Source: Hydrogenophaga sp. SL48 (lineage in GTDB: Bacteria; Pseudomonadota; Gammaproteobacteria; Burkholderiales; Burkholderiaceae_C). Taken from it: 64,000 bases of DNA. How positions within the stretch are numbered: the stretch's first letter is position 1; every line of letters begins with the position of its first letter. The notes under the pieces are model-generated. The model was not told the origin of the DNA. It saw nothing but the letters and a program-made list of their open reading frames with translations, and made no database searches. Position numbers and translations under genes: made by a program. This document shows, in pieces, positions 48,168 through 58,715 of this stretch. The stretch covers positions 1,426,001 to 1,490,000 of the forward strand of contig NZ_CP063400.1 in the NCBI RefSeq assembly GCF_021729865.1, given 5' to 3'.

Positions 48168-49856
48168 TCAGTTCTTGCGCGCCTTGCGGCCGTTCTTGCC
48201 TTCGGCCGCGACCCTGACCTCGGAGCGCTTGCCTTTCGCCTGGCTTTGCCGCGCGGGCTTTTCTCGTTTGGCTTGCTTGCCGGGCTTGCCCGCGCGTTTT
48301 TCCGCCCGTACCGTGGCCTTGCCGTCACGCCCCTTTTTGCGTACGGAGACAGCAGCGCTCTTGCGCGACGGGGCCGAACCGCTGGCCAGCTTGGCCGAGC
48401 GCGGCAGCATCAAGGTGACGCGCTGACCCGCCTTCAGACGCTCGTTGACCGACATGCGGTTCCACCCGGCAGCACTCGCGGCGCTCACCCCATAGCGTTG
48501 TGCCAGGCGCGCCAGGTTGTCGCCCTTGCGGGCGCGCACGATCGAGCGCTTGAGAATGATGTCGGGTGCCAGGCTGAGTTGCGCGTTGTCGGCCACGAAC
48601 TCGCTCACGTCGTTGTTGCGCTGTCCGCTGCGAGGCACCAGCAGGCTGGAGCCGGCGCGCACCTTCATGCGCGGCGGGATGTTGTTGACCTCGCGCAACT
48701 CCGATTCGCTCATGCCCACGCGGTCCGCCACCTCGGCCACGCTCATGGTGGTTGGTGCGACCCAGGCGGTCCAGCTCGCGAGCTGGCCCCGGTACCCCTT
48801 GAGCTTGTCCTCGAACACCTTGGCGTTGTCCCAGGGCAGCAGGATGTTGGGTGTGCCCGCGGCCATCACGAGGGGCTGCTTGATCGAGGGGTTGAGCGAG
48901 CGGAAGTCTTTTTCGCTGATGCCGGCCATGCCAGCGATCAGTGTGACGTCCATGTCGCGCTCCAGCGTCACGGTGTCGAAGAACGGGTGGTTGCCGATCA
49001 GGGGCAGCTGGGCGCTGAAGGCTTCCGGGCGTGCGACGATGTTCTCCACCGCCTGCAGCTTGGGCACGTACATGCGCGTCTCCAGCGGCATGTTGATGTC
49101 GTTGTAGGTGGCCGGCAGGCCCGCTCGCTGATTGCGGGTGATGGCCTTGTTGACGTTGCCCTGGCCCCAGTTGTAGGCCGCGAGCGCTAGGTGCCAGTCG
49201 CCAAAGCGCGCATGAAGCTGCTCCAGGTAGTCGAGCGCGGCGCGGGTGGAGGCCAGCACATCGCGGCGGTCGTCGCGGAACACGTTCTGCTTCAGGTCGA
49301 ACGACTGGCCGGTGGCGGGCATGAACTGCCACATGCCGGCGGCGCGCGCGCTGGACACCGCCTGCGGGTTGAAGGCGCTTTCGATGAAGGGCAGCAGCGC
49401 CAGCTCCATCGGCAGGTTGCGGCGCTCGATCTCTTCGACGATGTGGAACAGGTAGCGGCTGGAGCGTTCGGTCATGCGCTGGATGTAGTCCGGACGGCTG
49501 GCGTACCACTGCTCGCGGTCACGCACCATGTCGTTGTCCAGGTCGGACATGGCCAAGCCCCGGCGGATGCGGTCCCAGATGTCGGTCGGCGCGGAGAGCA
49601 TCACGACCGGCGGCGGCGTGGCCGATGCCAGCGCGATGTCGCTCAGCGGGGCGTGGGCTGGCAGTTCGGTGCCCGGCGTCCGCACCGAGGGAGCGGGGGC
49701 CGGTGACGCCGGGCGGGCGGCGGTCACCGGCGCCGCGGGGTTCGACGGCGGTGCGCTGGCGCAGGCGCCCAGCAGCAGCGCTAGGCCGAGCACGGCCAGT
49801 TTGAGTCTCTGACTGGATAGTGCGAGGCTTTCCGCGCGAGGGAATGGAGAGGGCAT
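48168..49856 (-). CDS. mltD: Membrane-bound lytic murein transglycosylase D with LysM repeats
   Basis: A 562-residue outer-membrane lipoprotein that cleaves peptidoglycan. The lipobox is LLLGACAS (about 30). The catalytic domain holds ELALLPFIESAFNPQAVSSARAAGMWQFMPATGQSFDL, with the active glutamate in FIES, and LALAAYNWGQGNVNKAI. Two LysM-like repeats follow (about 365-410 and 435-485). The last roughly 80 residues are very rich in Lys/Arg/Ala, unusual for MltD. ATG at 49856 is listed; GTG at 49865 overlaps the gloB stop by 4 bases and is an equally plausible coupled start. Cotranscribed with gloB. Confidence 0.92.
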   Translation of the reverse strand: MPSPFPRAESLALSSQRLKLAVLGLALLLGACASAPPSNPAAPVTAARPASPAPAPSVRTPGTELPAHAPLSDIALASATPPPVVMLSAPTDIWDRIRRGLAMSDLDNDMVRDREQWYASRPDYIQRMTERSSRYLFHIVEEIERRNLPMELALLPFIESAFNPQAVSSARAAGMWQFMPATGQSFDLKQNVFRDDRRDVLASTRAALDYLEQLHARFGDWHLALAAYNWGQGNVNKAITRNQRAGLPATYNDINMPLETRMYVPKLQAVENIVARPEAFSAQLPLIGNHPFFDTVTLERDMDVTLIAGMAGISEKDFRSLNPSIKQPLVMAAGTPNILLPWDNAKVFEDKLKGYRGQLASWTAWVAPTTMSVAEVADRVGMSESELREVNNIPPRMKVRAGSSLLVPRSGQRNNDVSEFVADNAQLSLAPDIILKRSIVRARKGDNLARLAQRYGVSAASAAGWNRMSVNERLKAGQRVTLMLPRSAKLASGSAPSRKSAAVSVRKKGRDGKATVRAEKRAGKPGKQAKREKPARQSQAKGKRSEVRVAAEGKNGRKARKN

Positions 49857-49861
49857 GTGGC

Positions 49862-50635
49862 TCACTGGTAGGTGTTTTTCCAGGCGCGCAGCGTGGTGAA
49901 CACGCCCAACGGACCAGGGGATGAATGGGGATCGTGCGCGCGGGCGGTCTGCTCGACGGCCGGCACATGGGCTCTCAGAAAAGGATTGATCTGTTTTTCC
50001 AGTTCGATGGAGCTGGGCAGCGTGGGAAGGTTCCGCTCGCGCAACCTTTGGCAGCGTTCCTCGTAGGCGCTCAACACCGCGTTGCCCGGCTCCACCGCAC
50101 GGGCGAAGCGCAGGTTGGACAGCGTGTATTCGTGCGTGCAGCAGACCCGGGTGGCGCCGGGCAGCGCGGCCAGGCGGGTGAGCGAATCCAGCATCTGGGC
50201 CGGCGTGCCTTCGAAGAGGCGACCACAGCCCGCAGAGAACAGGGTGTCGCCACAGAACAGCAGGGGTGCACCATCCGCCTCGGCACAGAAGTAGGCGATG
50301 TGGCCAGACGTGTGGCCGGGCACCTCTATCACTTCGAAGTTCAAGCCCAGCGCCGTCACCCCCTCACCGCCGCCCACACGCTGAAGCGGTTCGGGCATGG
50401 GCTCGAAAGCTGGGCCGATCACGCGCGCGCCGGTGGCTTCGCGCAGGGCGGCCACGCCGCCCACATGGTCGGCGTGGTGATGGGTGATCAGGATGGTGTC
50501 GAGGGTGAGCTGGTGCTGGGTCAGCCAGTCCATCACGCCGCTGGCCTCGCCCGGATCGACCACCAATGCACGTCGACCGTCGTGCCATACCCAGATGTAG
50601 TTGTCGCTGAAGGCCGGGACGGGAAACAAGGTCAT
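49862..50635 (-). CDS. gloB: Hydroxyacylglutathione hydrolase (glyoxalase II)
   Basis: A 257-residue metallo-beta-lactamase-fold enzyme that hydrolyses S-lactoylglutathione in methylglyoxal detoxification. The binuclear metal motif THHHADHVGG (about 52-61), VPGHTSGHIAYF (about 107), FCGDTLFSAGCGRLFEG (about 131) and the C-terminal LPTLPSSIELEKQINPFLR are typical. The ATG at 50635 matches the family N-terminus MTLFPVPAFSDNYIW. It diverges from the methyltransferase gene. Confidence 0.96.
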   Translation of the reverse strand: MTLFPVPAFSDNYIWVWHDGRRALVVDPGEASGVMDWLTQHQLTLDTILITHHHADHVGGVAALREATGARVIGPAFEPMPEPLQRVGGGEGVTALGLNFEVIEVPGHTSGHIAYFCAEADGAPLLFCGDTLFSAGCGRLFEGTPAQMLDSLTRLAALPGATRVCCTHEYTLSNLRFARAVEPGNAVLSAYEERCQRLRERNLPTLPSSIELEKQINPFLRAHVPAVEQTARAHDPHSSPGPLGVFTTLRAWKNTYQ

Positions 50636-50724
50636 GGCGCGAAACCCGGGGAGCGGGCGTGTAGAGTATCTGGACCGGGGCCGAGGGCGGCGACCTCTGC
50701 CAGACCGACGTTGCAACACCCCAC

Positions 50725-51543
50725 ATGAACCCTCCGATTATAAGTTTGACCGACTGGTTTCAGACCGCTCCAGGTGGGTATCTTCTGGCCTGGGAAAAGG
50801 CTCAGTTTGATCTCTCGGTGGCCAACCTGTTTGGCTACAACGCCTTGCAACTGGGGCTGTCCGAACTGCACACGCTGGAGGCCAACCGCATGCCCCACCG
50901 CTGGCTGGCGCTGCCCGAGGAGTTCATGGGAGAGACGGTGCTCGGGTCGCGCGGCGATGAAGACCGGCTCGCCCCATCGAACGGATCGCCGCGCGTGGCC
51001 CTGGTCACCAACGCCGCCGCGCTGCCCTTCCCGGAAGCCAGCATCGACCTGGTGGTGCTGCCTCACACGCTGGAGTTGAGTGCCGACCCCCACCATGTGC
51101 TGCGAGAGGTGGAGCGGGTGCTCGTGCCCGAAGGCCGGGTGGTGATTTCCGGGTTCAATCCCAACAGCCTCTGGGGTCTGCGGCAAAGCCGTGGTCGGCT
51201 GGCCGACCGCATGGGTCTCTCGGCATGGGGCGTGTCCCGTCTGTACCTGCCGGAGGCCGGTGACTTCATCGGTCCGGGGCGTTTGCGCGACTGGTTGCGG
51301 CTGCTGAGTTTTGAAGTAGAGTCGGAGCGCTTTGGCTGCTACAGGCCAGCGGTTCGCAGCGACAAGTGGCTGCAGCGCATGGCCTGGATGGACCGGGCCG
51401 GCCCCCGCTGGTGGCCCATCTTTGGCGCCGTCTATTTTGTGGTGGCGGTCAAGCGGGTGCGCGGCGTTCGCCTGCTCGGGCCGGCCTGGCGTCCGCGCCG
51501 CACGGTGATGGCGGCGCCGGTGTCGGTCGCCAACCGCCATTGA
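50725..51543 (+). CDS. YafS-like SAM-dependent methyltransferase
   Basis: A 272-residue class I methyltransferase-like protein. The methyltransferase-11 features [45 protein letters not shown] (about 96-140) are clear, but the usual glycine-rich SAM motif I is not recognisable upstream, as in the YafS group. Its place between gloB and rnhA matches the E. coli order mltD-gloB-yafS-rnhA. The substrate is unknown. Confidence 0.82.
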   Translation: MNPPIISLTDWFQTAPGGYLLAWEKAQFDLSVANLFGYNALQLGLSELHTLEANRMPHRWLALPEEFMGETVLGSRGDEDRLAPSNGSPRVALVTNAAALPFPEASIDLVVLPHTLELSADPHHVLREVERVLVPEGRVVISGFNPNSLWGLRQSRGRLADRMGLSAWGVSRLYLPEAGDFIGPGRLRDWLRLLSFEVESERFGCYRPAVRSDKWLQRMAWMDRAGPRWWPIFGAVYFVVAVKRVRGVRLLGPAWRPRRTVMAAPVSVANRH

Positions 51544-51568
51544 CTTTTTTTCTCCTGGAGACCCTCTT

Positions 51569-52003
51569 TTGAACCATGTGGTGATGTACACCGACGGCGC
51601 CTGCAAAGGCAATCCTGGCCCGGGCGGCTGGGGCGTGTTCCTCAAGGCCGGCGGGCACGAAAAAGAACTCTGGGGCGGTGAACGCGAAACCACCAACAAC
51701 CGCATGGAACTGACCGCCGTGATCGAGGGCCTGGCGGCGCTCAAGCGGCCGTGCAAGGTGGCGGTGTACCTGGACAGCCAGTACGTGCGCAAGGGCATCA
51801 CCGAGTGGATCCACGGCTGGAAAACCAAGGGCTGGAAGACGGCTGCCAAAGAACCGGTGAAGAACGCCGACCTGTGGCAGAAGCTCGATGCGCTGGTGCA
51901 CGACGGCGTGCACCACATCGAGTGGCATTGGGTCAAAGGCCATGCCGGCGACCCCGGCAACGAGCGCGCCGACGCGCTGGCCAACCGGGGTGTGCCCGGC
52001 TGA
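51569..52003 (+). CDS. rnhA: Ribonuclease HI
   Basis: A 144-residue endonuclease that cuts RNA in RNA-DNA hybrids. Active-site residues are seen in [17 protein letters not shown] (first Asp about residue 8), [13 protein letters not shown] (Glu), VYLDSQYV (Asp) and [15 protein letters not shown] (last His/Asp). The start is TTG, supported by CTGGAG upstream and the match to the family N-terminus. It lies 26 bases after the methyltransferase gene. The dnaQ gene that often follows is not here. Confidence 0.95.
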   Translation: MNHVVMYTDGACKGNPGPGGWGVFLKAGGHEKELWGGERETTNNRMELTAVIEGLAALKRPCKVAVYLDSQYVRKGITEWIHGWKTKGWKTAAKEPVKNADLWQKLDALVHDGVHHIEWHWVKGHAGDPGNERADALANRGVPG

Positions 52004-52155
52004 CTGAGTGACCGGCCCGGGCGCCGCGGGCACCAAATGGGCATTGAACTTGTCGGTGCGGCTTCGGCTCAAGCACTGCTACATTGCATTTGGTCACTTT
52101 TGCGGTGGGCTGCCGCTGGCGGACCCCTTCGCCATTCATCTCCAGGTTCCTGCAC

Positions 52156-53439
52156 ATGGCACACAAGAAGTTCTACATCTGGGTCGCTGTCGGTGGTCTG
52201 GCGCTGGCGTCCGCCGGCGCGTGGTGGTTCCAGAACAAAACGCCCGCACGAACCGTGACCGGTGCGGCCGCTGGCTCCCCGGGCGCTGCCTCCGGACCCG
52301 GCAATCCGGCCGGTGCTGTGCCGGGTGGCGGCCAGGGTGGTGCTGGTGGTGGCGGCATGCCCGGGGTCGAGGTGGTGCAGGTCGGCACCATGCGCCTGCA
52401 GGACGATGCCGAGGCGGTGGGTACATTGCGCTCGCGCCAAAGCGTGACGCTGCGGCCCGAGGTGAGTGGGCGGGTGGCCAATGTCGCGTTTGCCGACGGC
52501 GCCAGGGTGCGCAAAGGCCAGCTGCTGGTGCAGTTCGACGACACCCTGCAGCGTGCCGAACTGAGCCAGGCGCAGGCCCAGCTCTCCATCGCCCGCGCCA
52601 ACCTCAAACGCAACCAGGAACTGGTCGCCGAGAACTTCGTGGCCCGCCGGGTGCTTGACGAAAGCCAGGCCAATCTGCAAGTGGCCGAGGCGCAGGTGGC
52701 GCTCGCCCAGGCCCGCCTCGCACGCATGCGCATCACGGCGCCGTTTGACGGCACGCTCGGTTTGCGCAGCGTGAACCTGGGCGATTACGTGAAAGATGGG
52801 GCCGATCTGGTGAACCTCGAAGACACGTCCGCGCTCACCGTCGACTTCCGGTTGCCCGAGCGCTACCAGGCACGCATCGCCGCGGGCCAGGTGGTGCAGG
52901 TGCGGCTCGATGCCTTGCCGGGCCAGAATTTCAGCGCGCGCGTGCAGGCGGTCGACCCCTTGCTCGATGCCAACGGACGCTCGGTGTCGGTGCGCGCGAC
53001 GCTGCCGCCGTCGCCGAAGGGTGAGCTGCGCCCCGGCATGTTCGCGCGCGTGACCACGATTTTCTCGGTGAATGACGCGGCCCTGGTGGTGCCAGAAGAA
53101 GCCATCGTGCCGCAAGCGGGCAAGCAGTTCGTGTTCCGCCTGGTGGACGAAGGCGAGGGCGACGCAAGGAAGCGCGTGTCGCGCCGCACCGAGGTTCAGC
53201 TCGGCGTTCGGCGCGGCCCGCAGGTGCAGGTGATGTCCGGCCTGTCGGTCGGTGACACGGTGGTGGTGGCCGGTCAGCAGCGCCTGCAGAAAGACGGCAC
53301 GCCGGTCCGCGTGGTGGACATGAGCCGTCCCGGCGGCGGCCAGCCCGCTGGTGGAAAGCCGGGTGCCACCCCGCAGCCCGGCGCGCCAGCGGCGGGCGAA
53401 GCGCCTGGCGCCGCGCCCGCGGCGAAAAGCGCTGGCTGA
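52156..53439 (+). CDS. RND efflux system periplasmic adaptor (membrane fusion protein)
   Basis: A 427-residue adaptor linking an inner-membrane RND pump to an outer-membrane channel. An N-terminal membrane anchor (about 5-23) is followed by a Gly/Ala/Pro-rich spacer, then the lipoyl-like half motifs (LRPEVSGRVANVAFADGARVRKGQLL), a coiled hairpin (about 135-195) and beta-barrel domains (ITAPFDGTLGLRSVNLGDYV). The C-terminal 45 residues are Gly/Pro/Ala-rich. The ATG at 52156 gives the natural anchor. The pump gene follows after 17 bases. Confidence 0.92.
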   Translation: MAHKKFYIWVAVGGLALASAGAWWFQNKTPARTVTGAAAGSPGAASGPGNPAGAVPGGGQGGAGGGGMPGVEVVQVGTMRLQDDAEAVGTLRSRQSVTLRPEVSGRVANVAFADGARVRKGQLLVQFDDTLQRAELSQAQAQLSIARANLKRNQELVAENFVARRVLDESQANLQVAEAQVALAQARLARMRITAPFDGTLGLRSVNLGDYVKDGADLVNLEDTSALTVDFRLPERYQARIAAGQVVQVRLDALPGQNFSARVQAVDPLLDANGRSVSVRATLPPSPKGELRPGMFARVTTIFSVNDAALVVPEEAIVPQAGKQFVFRLVDEGEGDARKRVSRRTEVQLGVRRGPQVQVMSGLSVGDTVVVAGQQRLQKDGTPVRVVDMSRPGGGQPAGGKPGATPQPGAPAAGEAPGAAPAAKSAG

Positions 53440-53456
53440 CCGTCAGGAGACCTGCC

Positions 53457-56400
53457 ATGCAACTGCCCGAAATCTCCATCCGGCGCCCGGTGTTTGCATC
53501 GGTGCTGTCCATGCTCATCCTGCTGGTGGGCGCGGTGGCCTTCAATGCGCTGACGGTGCGCGAGTACCCCAAGATTGACGAGCCCACGGTCTCGGTGCAG
53601 ACACGGTTTGTGGGGGCGTCCAGCGAGGTGATGGAGTCCCAGATCACCAAGACGCTGGAAGATTCACTGGCGGGCATTGAGGGGGTGGACCTGATCACCT
53701 CCACCAGCCGGCAGGAGCAGAGCAACATCACGGTGCGCTTCAAGCTCGAGCGTGATCCCGACTCGGCGGCCGCCGACGTGCGCGACAAAGTCAGCCGTGT
53801 TCGACAGCGCCTGCCCCAAGGCATCGATGAGCCGGTGATCGCCAAGGTCGAGGCCGATGCGTTCCCGGTGATCTGGCTGGCACTCAGCTCCGACACCCAC
53901 AGCGCCTTGCAGTTGTCCGATTTCGCCAACCGGCTGGCCAAGCCGGTGCTGCAGACCGCGCCCGGTGCGGCGGACGTGCGGGTGTACGGCGAGCGCAAGT
54001 ACTCCATGCGCATCTGGATCGACCCCGACCGTCTGGCCGCCTACCGACTGACGGTGCAGGATGTGGAAGACGCGCTGCGCCGCTCCAACCTGGAGGTGCC
54101 AGCCGGCCGCATCGAGAGCTCGTTGCGCGAGTTCAATGTGACGGCGGCGACCGATCTGCAGACGCCGGAACAATTCCGAGAGGTCACGCTGCGCACCGTC
54201 AACGGCCAGTCGATCAGGCTCGGCGATGTGGCGCGCGTGGTGCAGGGCCCGCAGGACGAACGCACTTCCGTTCGGCTCAATGGTCGAGATTCGGTGTCGC
54301 TGGGCGTGATCCGGCAGGCCACGGCCAACCCGCTGGAACTCTCGGCCGGCGTGCGCCAGTTGCTGGAGAAGGTCAAGACCGACCTGCCACCGGGCGTGAC
54401 GGTGGACATCGCCAACGACAACTCGGTGTTCATCGACCGCTCCATCAAGGCCGTGTACACGACCATCGCCGAGGCGGTGGTGCTGGTGGCGCTGGTGATC
54501 TTTGTCTTTCTGCGCACGCTGCGCGCGTCCATCATCCCGCTGGTCACGATTCCCGTCAGCCTGATCGGCGCCTTCGCGCTGATGGGGCTGTTCGGTTTCT
54601 CGATCAACACGCTCACCCTGCTGGCCCTGGTGCTCGCCATCGGCCTGGTGGTGGACGACTCCATCGTGGTGCTGGAGAACATCTACCGCCACATCGAAGA
54701 GGGCCTGAAACCGTTCGATGCGGCGATCAAAGGCGCCCGGGAAATCGGGTTTGCGGTGGTGGCCATGACCTTGACGCTTGCGGCCGTGTACGCGCCGCTG
54801 GCGTTCACCCCCGGGCGCACCGGCCGCCTGTTCGCAGAGTTCGCGCTCGCGTTGGCCGGCGCGGTGGTGGTGTCGGGCTTTGTCGCGCTCACGCTGTCGC
54901 CCATGCTGTCGTCGCGGCTCTTGCGCCACAACCCGAACCCGGGCCGGTTTGACCGCTTCATGGAGCGGGTGCTCGTTGGCATGACCAATGCATACAGCTC
55001 GGTGCTGGCGATGGCGCTGCGCGCCCGCTGGGTGGTGGTGGCCGTGATGGTGGCGAGCGCGGTGGGCAGCTGGTTGCTGCTGCAGTCCACCAAGCAGGAG
55101 CTGGCGCCACTGGAGGACCGAGGCGTGATCCTCGCCAACATCAACGGTCCTGACGGCGCCACGCTGGCTTACACCCGGCGCTACGCCGAAGCCATCGAGC
55201 GCATCGGCCGTGAGTACCCCGAGTTCGACCGCATCTTTGCCAACATCGGCAATCCCACCGTGGCCCAGGGCAGCGTGTTTCTGCGCGCCACCCCGTGGGA
55301 AGAGCGCAGCCGCACGACGCAGGAGATCGCTCGCGAGCTCGCGCCGCGCTTCGCCAGCCTGCCCGGCATCAGCGCGATCCCGATCACACCGCCATCGCTC
55401 GGGCAGGGCTTTCGCGAGCGCCCGATCAACTACGTGATCGTCACCTCCGACAGCTACCAGAACCTCTCGCGCGTGGTGCGGCAGTTCCAGGACGAACTCG
55501 CCAAGCACCCCGGCTTCTTGCAGGTGGACACCGACCTGCGCCTGAACAAACCCGAAATCCGCATGGACGTGGACCGCGAGCGGGCCGCCGACATGGGCGT
55601 GAACGTCGATGTGATTGCGCGCACGGTCGAGACCATGCTGGGTGGCCGGGTCGTGACGCGCTACAAGCGCGACGGCGAGCAATACGACGTGGTGGTCCAG
55701 ACCGTCTCGGGGGACCGCAGTGCGCCCGAGGACATTGATGGCCTGTTCGTGCGCGGCCGGGGCGAGGCCATGATCCCGCTGGCGTCGCTGGTGACCTTGC
55801 GCGAGGTCGTGGTGCCGCGCGAGCTGAACCACTTCGGGCAACGCCGCAGCGCGTCCATCACGGCCAACCTCTCGCCCGAGCTGGCCCTGGGCGACGCGCT
55901 CAAGGTCATGGACGGCATCGCCACCGAGATCATGCCTTCGGGCTATACCACCGACCTCAACGGCCAGAGCCGTGAGTTCAAGAACTCTTCGGGGTCGCTG
56001 GCCATCGTGTTCGCGCTCTCGCTGCTGTTCATCTACCTGGTGCTGGCGGCGCAGTTCGAGAGTTTTGTCGATCCGCTGATCATCATGCTCAGCGTGCCGC
56101 TGTCGATGCTCGGCGCGCTGCTGGCGCTCAAGTTCAGCGGCGGCACGCTCAACGTGTTCAGCCAGATCGGGCTCATCACCCTGGTGGGCCTGATCACCAA
56201 ACACGGCATCCTGATCGTCGAGTTTTCCAACCAGCTGCGCGAGCAGGGCCTGGACAAGCTGGAAGCGGTCAAGCAGGCGGCCGCGCTGCGCCTGCGCCCG
56301 ATCATGATGACCACTGGCGCCATGGTGCTGGGCGCCATGCCGCTGGCCCTGGCCTCCGGCGCGGGCGCCGAGAGCCGTCAGCAGATCGGCTGGGTGATCG

Positions 56401-56549
56401 TGGGTGGCATGAGCCTGGGCACGCTGCTCACCATCTTCGTGGTGCCGACCATGTACATGCTGCTGGCGCGTGACCGGCATGGCTCGCGGGTGCTGCCGGC
56501 GGAAGCGCCGCCGGCCGGGTCGCACGGCGAGGTGCTGGTGGCCAAGTGA
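53457..56549 (+). CDS. RND efflux pump, inner-membrane transporter (HAE1/AcrB-like)
   Basis: A 1030-residue proton-driven exporter with the usual 12-helix, two-large-loop plan. The proton-relay acidic pair is in GLVVDDSIVVLENIYRH (about 398-414). Other family marks are the N-terminal ISIRRPVFASVLSMLILLVG, FSINTLTLLALVLAIG and the C-terminal LITKHGILIVEFSNQLREQG and RLRPIMMTTGAMVLGAMPLALASGAGAESRQ. Substrates are not predictable. No outer-membrane channel gene is next to it, so it probably shares one encoded elsewhere. Confidence 0.94.
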   Translation: MQLPEISIRRPVFASVLSMLILLVGAVAFNALTVREYPKIDEPTVSVQTRFVGASSEVMESQITKTLEDSLAGIEGVDLITSTSRQEQSNITVRFKLERDPDSAAADVRDKVSRVRQRLPQGIDEPVIAKVEADAFPVIWLALSSDTHSALQLSDFANRLAKPVLQTAPGAADVRVYGERKYSMRIWIDPDRLAAYRLTVQDVEDALRRSNLEVPAGRIESSLREFNVTAATDLQTPEQFREVTLRTVNGQSIRLGDVARVVQGPQDERTSVRLNGRDSVSLGVIRQATANPLELSAGVRQLLEKVKTDLPPGVTVDIANDNSVFIDRSIKAVYTTIAEAVVLVALVIFVFLRTLRASIIPLVTIPVSLIGAFALMGLFGFSINTLTLLALVLAIGLVVDDSIVVLENIYRHIEEGLKPFDAAIKGAREIGFAVVAMTLTLAAVYAPLAFTPGRTGRLFAEFALALAGAVVVSGFVALTLSPMLSSRLLRHNPNPGRFDRFMERVLVGMTNAYSSVLAMALRARWVVVAVMVASAVGSWLLLQSTKQELAPLEDRGVILANINGPDGATLAYTRRYAEAIERIGREYPEFDRIFANIGNPTVAQGSVFLRATPWEERSRTTQEIARELAPRFASLPGISAIPITPPSLGQGFRERPINYVIVTSDSYQNLSRVVRQFQDELAKHPGFLQVDTDLRLNKPEIRMDVDRERAADMGVNVDVIARTVETMLGGRVVTRYKRDGEQYDVVVQTVSGDRSAPEDIDGLFVRGRGEAMIPLASLVTLREVVVPRELNHFGQRRSASITANLSPELALGDALKVMDGIATEIMPSGYTTDLNGQSREFKNSSGSLAIVFALSLLFIYLVLAAQFESFVDPLIIMLSVPLSMLGALLALKFSGGTLNVFSQIGLITLVGLITKHGILIVEFSNQLREQGLDKLEAVKQAAALRLRPIMMTTGAMVLGAMPLALASGAGAESRQQIGWVIVGGMSLGTLLTIFVVPTMYMLLARDRHGSRVLPAEAPPAGSHGEVLVAK

Positions 56550-56625
56550 TGAAATGATGGTCTGCTGAGCGCGGCTCCCGGACTTTCGGATTCCCGCTGG
56601 TGAAGGTCCCCCGAGGGCGCCGGTT

Positions 56626-57906
<1,281 letters not shown>

Positions 57907-57932
57907 GGAGAAGCGTTGGAAGTGGCAGAAAC

Positions 57933-58556
57933 TCAGGCGCCTTCGAGCGACTGCAGTTCGGCCAGGGTGTTGGCGTTGAAGAAGGCTTGTGGGTGATCGC
58001 CGGGCTGGTCGAAGGGCACGACCACCGTCTTGTGCTGATCGGTCCAGCGGTCGATCTTGCGACCCCCGGCCTGTGTGAACGCCACCAGGCTCTCCAGCAG
58101 GCTCACGCGCAGCAGGCAGAACACGGGCTGGGTGCGCAGCTGGCCGTCTTCCTCGCGGGCGGCGGCCATGGCGATTTCGGTGGATGCATCGTCGAACGCG
58201 GAGGCCAGGCGCCGGGCCAAGTCCATCGGGAACAGCGGCGTATCGCAGGGCACCGTGAGCAGGTAGGGCGTTTCACAGCGCTCCATGCCGGTGAGGAAAC
58301 CGGCCAACGGGCCGGCGAAGTCGGACAGCGTGTCGGGCCAGACCGGGTGGCCAAAGGCCTCGTACGCCGCGAGGTTGCGGTTGGCGTTCACCAGCAGTTC
58401 GCCGATCAGCCCACCCTCCTGCAACTGCAGGCGCAGCAGGGTGTGCAGCGCCAGCGGCGTGCCATTGAAATTCTGCAGGCCTTTGTCGACCCCGCCCATG
58501 CGCGAGCCGCGGCCACCGGCGAGCACGAGGGCGGTGATTTCAGAGGGATGGATCAA
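57933..58556 (-). CDS. mobA: Molybdenum cofactor guanylyltransferase
   Basis: A 207-residue nucleotidyltransferase that attaches GMP to the molybdenum cofactor to make the bis-MGD form. The GTP-binding motif is [18 protein letters not shown] (about 11-28), with the metal-binding VPCDTPLFP (about 100). Normal length. Presence of mobA implies DMSO-reductase-family molybdoenzymes in the organism. Confidence 0.95.
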   Translation of the reverse strand: MIHPSEITALVLAGGRGSRMGGVDKGLQNFNGTPLALHTLLRLQLQEGGLIGELLVNANRNLAAYEAFGHPVWPDTLSDFAGPLAGFLTGMERCETPYLLTVPCDTPLFPMDLARRLASAFDDASTEIAMAAAREEDGQLRTQPVFCLLRVSLLESLVAFTQAGGRKIDRWTDQHKTVVVPFDQPGDHPQAFFNANTLAELQSLEGA

Positions 58557-58640
58557 GAGAAACCTCGCAAAGTGAGTGCATGTGTCAGCGGGTGGCTCAA
58601 TGAAAGTCTCCGGAGCGAAGTGACAGAAATCCAGGATGCA

Positions 58641-58710
58641 GTGGAACCGGCTTGCCGGGCCGCTTGCATCGCCCCCTTGGGGGGTGACGCCGCAGGCGGC
58701 GCAGGGGGGA
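58641..58710 (-). repeat. Gene-end three-hairpin repeat, copy at the moaA 3' end
   Basis: From the moaA stop outward on the minus strand: C-run, GCCGCCTGCGGC hairpin, CCCCCC-AA-GGGGG hairpin, and CCGGCAAGCCGG. It starts 5 bases after the stop codon and separates moaA from mobA. Confidence 0.8.
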
Positions 58711-58715
58711 CTCCT

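Noticed and set aside
53664..56525. A 953-codon minus-strand open frame opposite the RND pump
   Set aside because: The pump on the plus strand is unambiguous; the antisense frame is His/Gln/Arg-rich without any motif.
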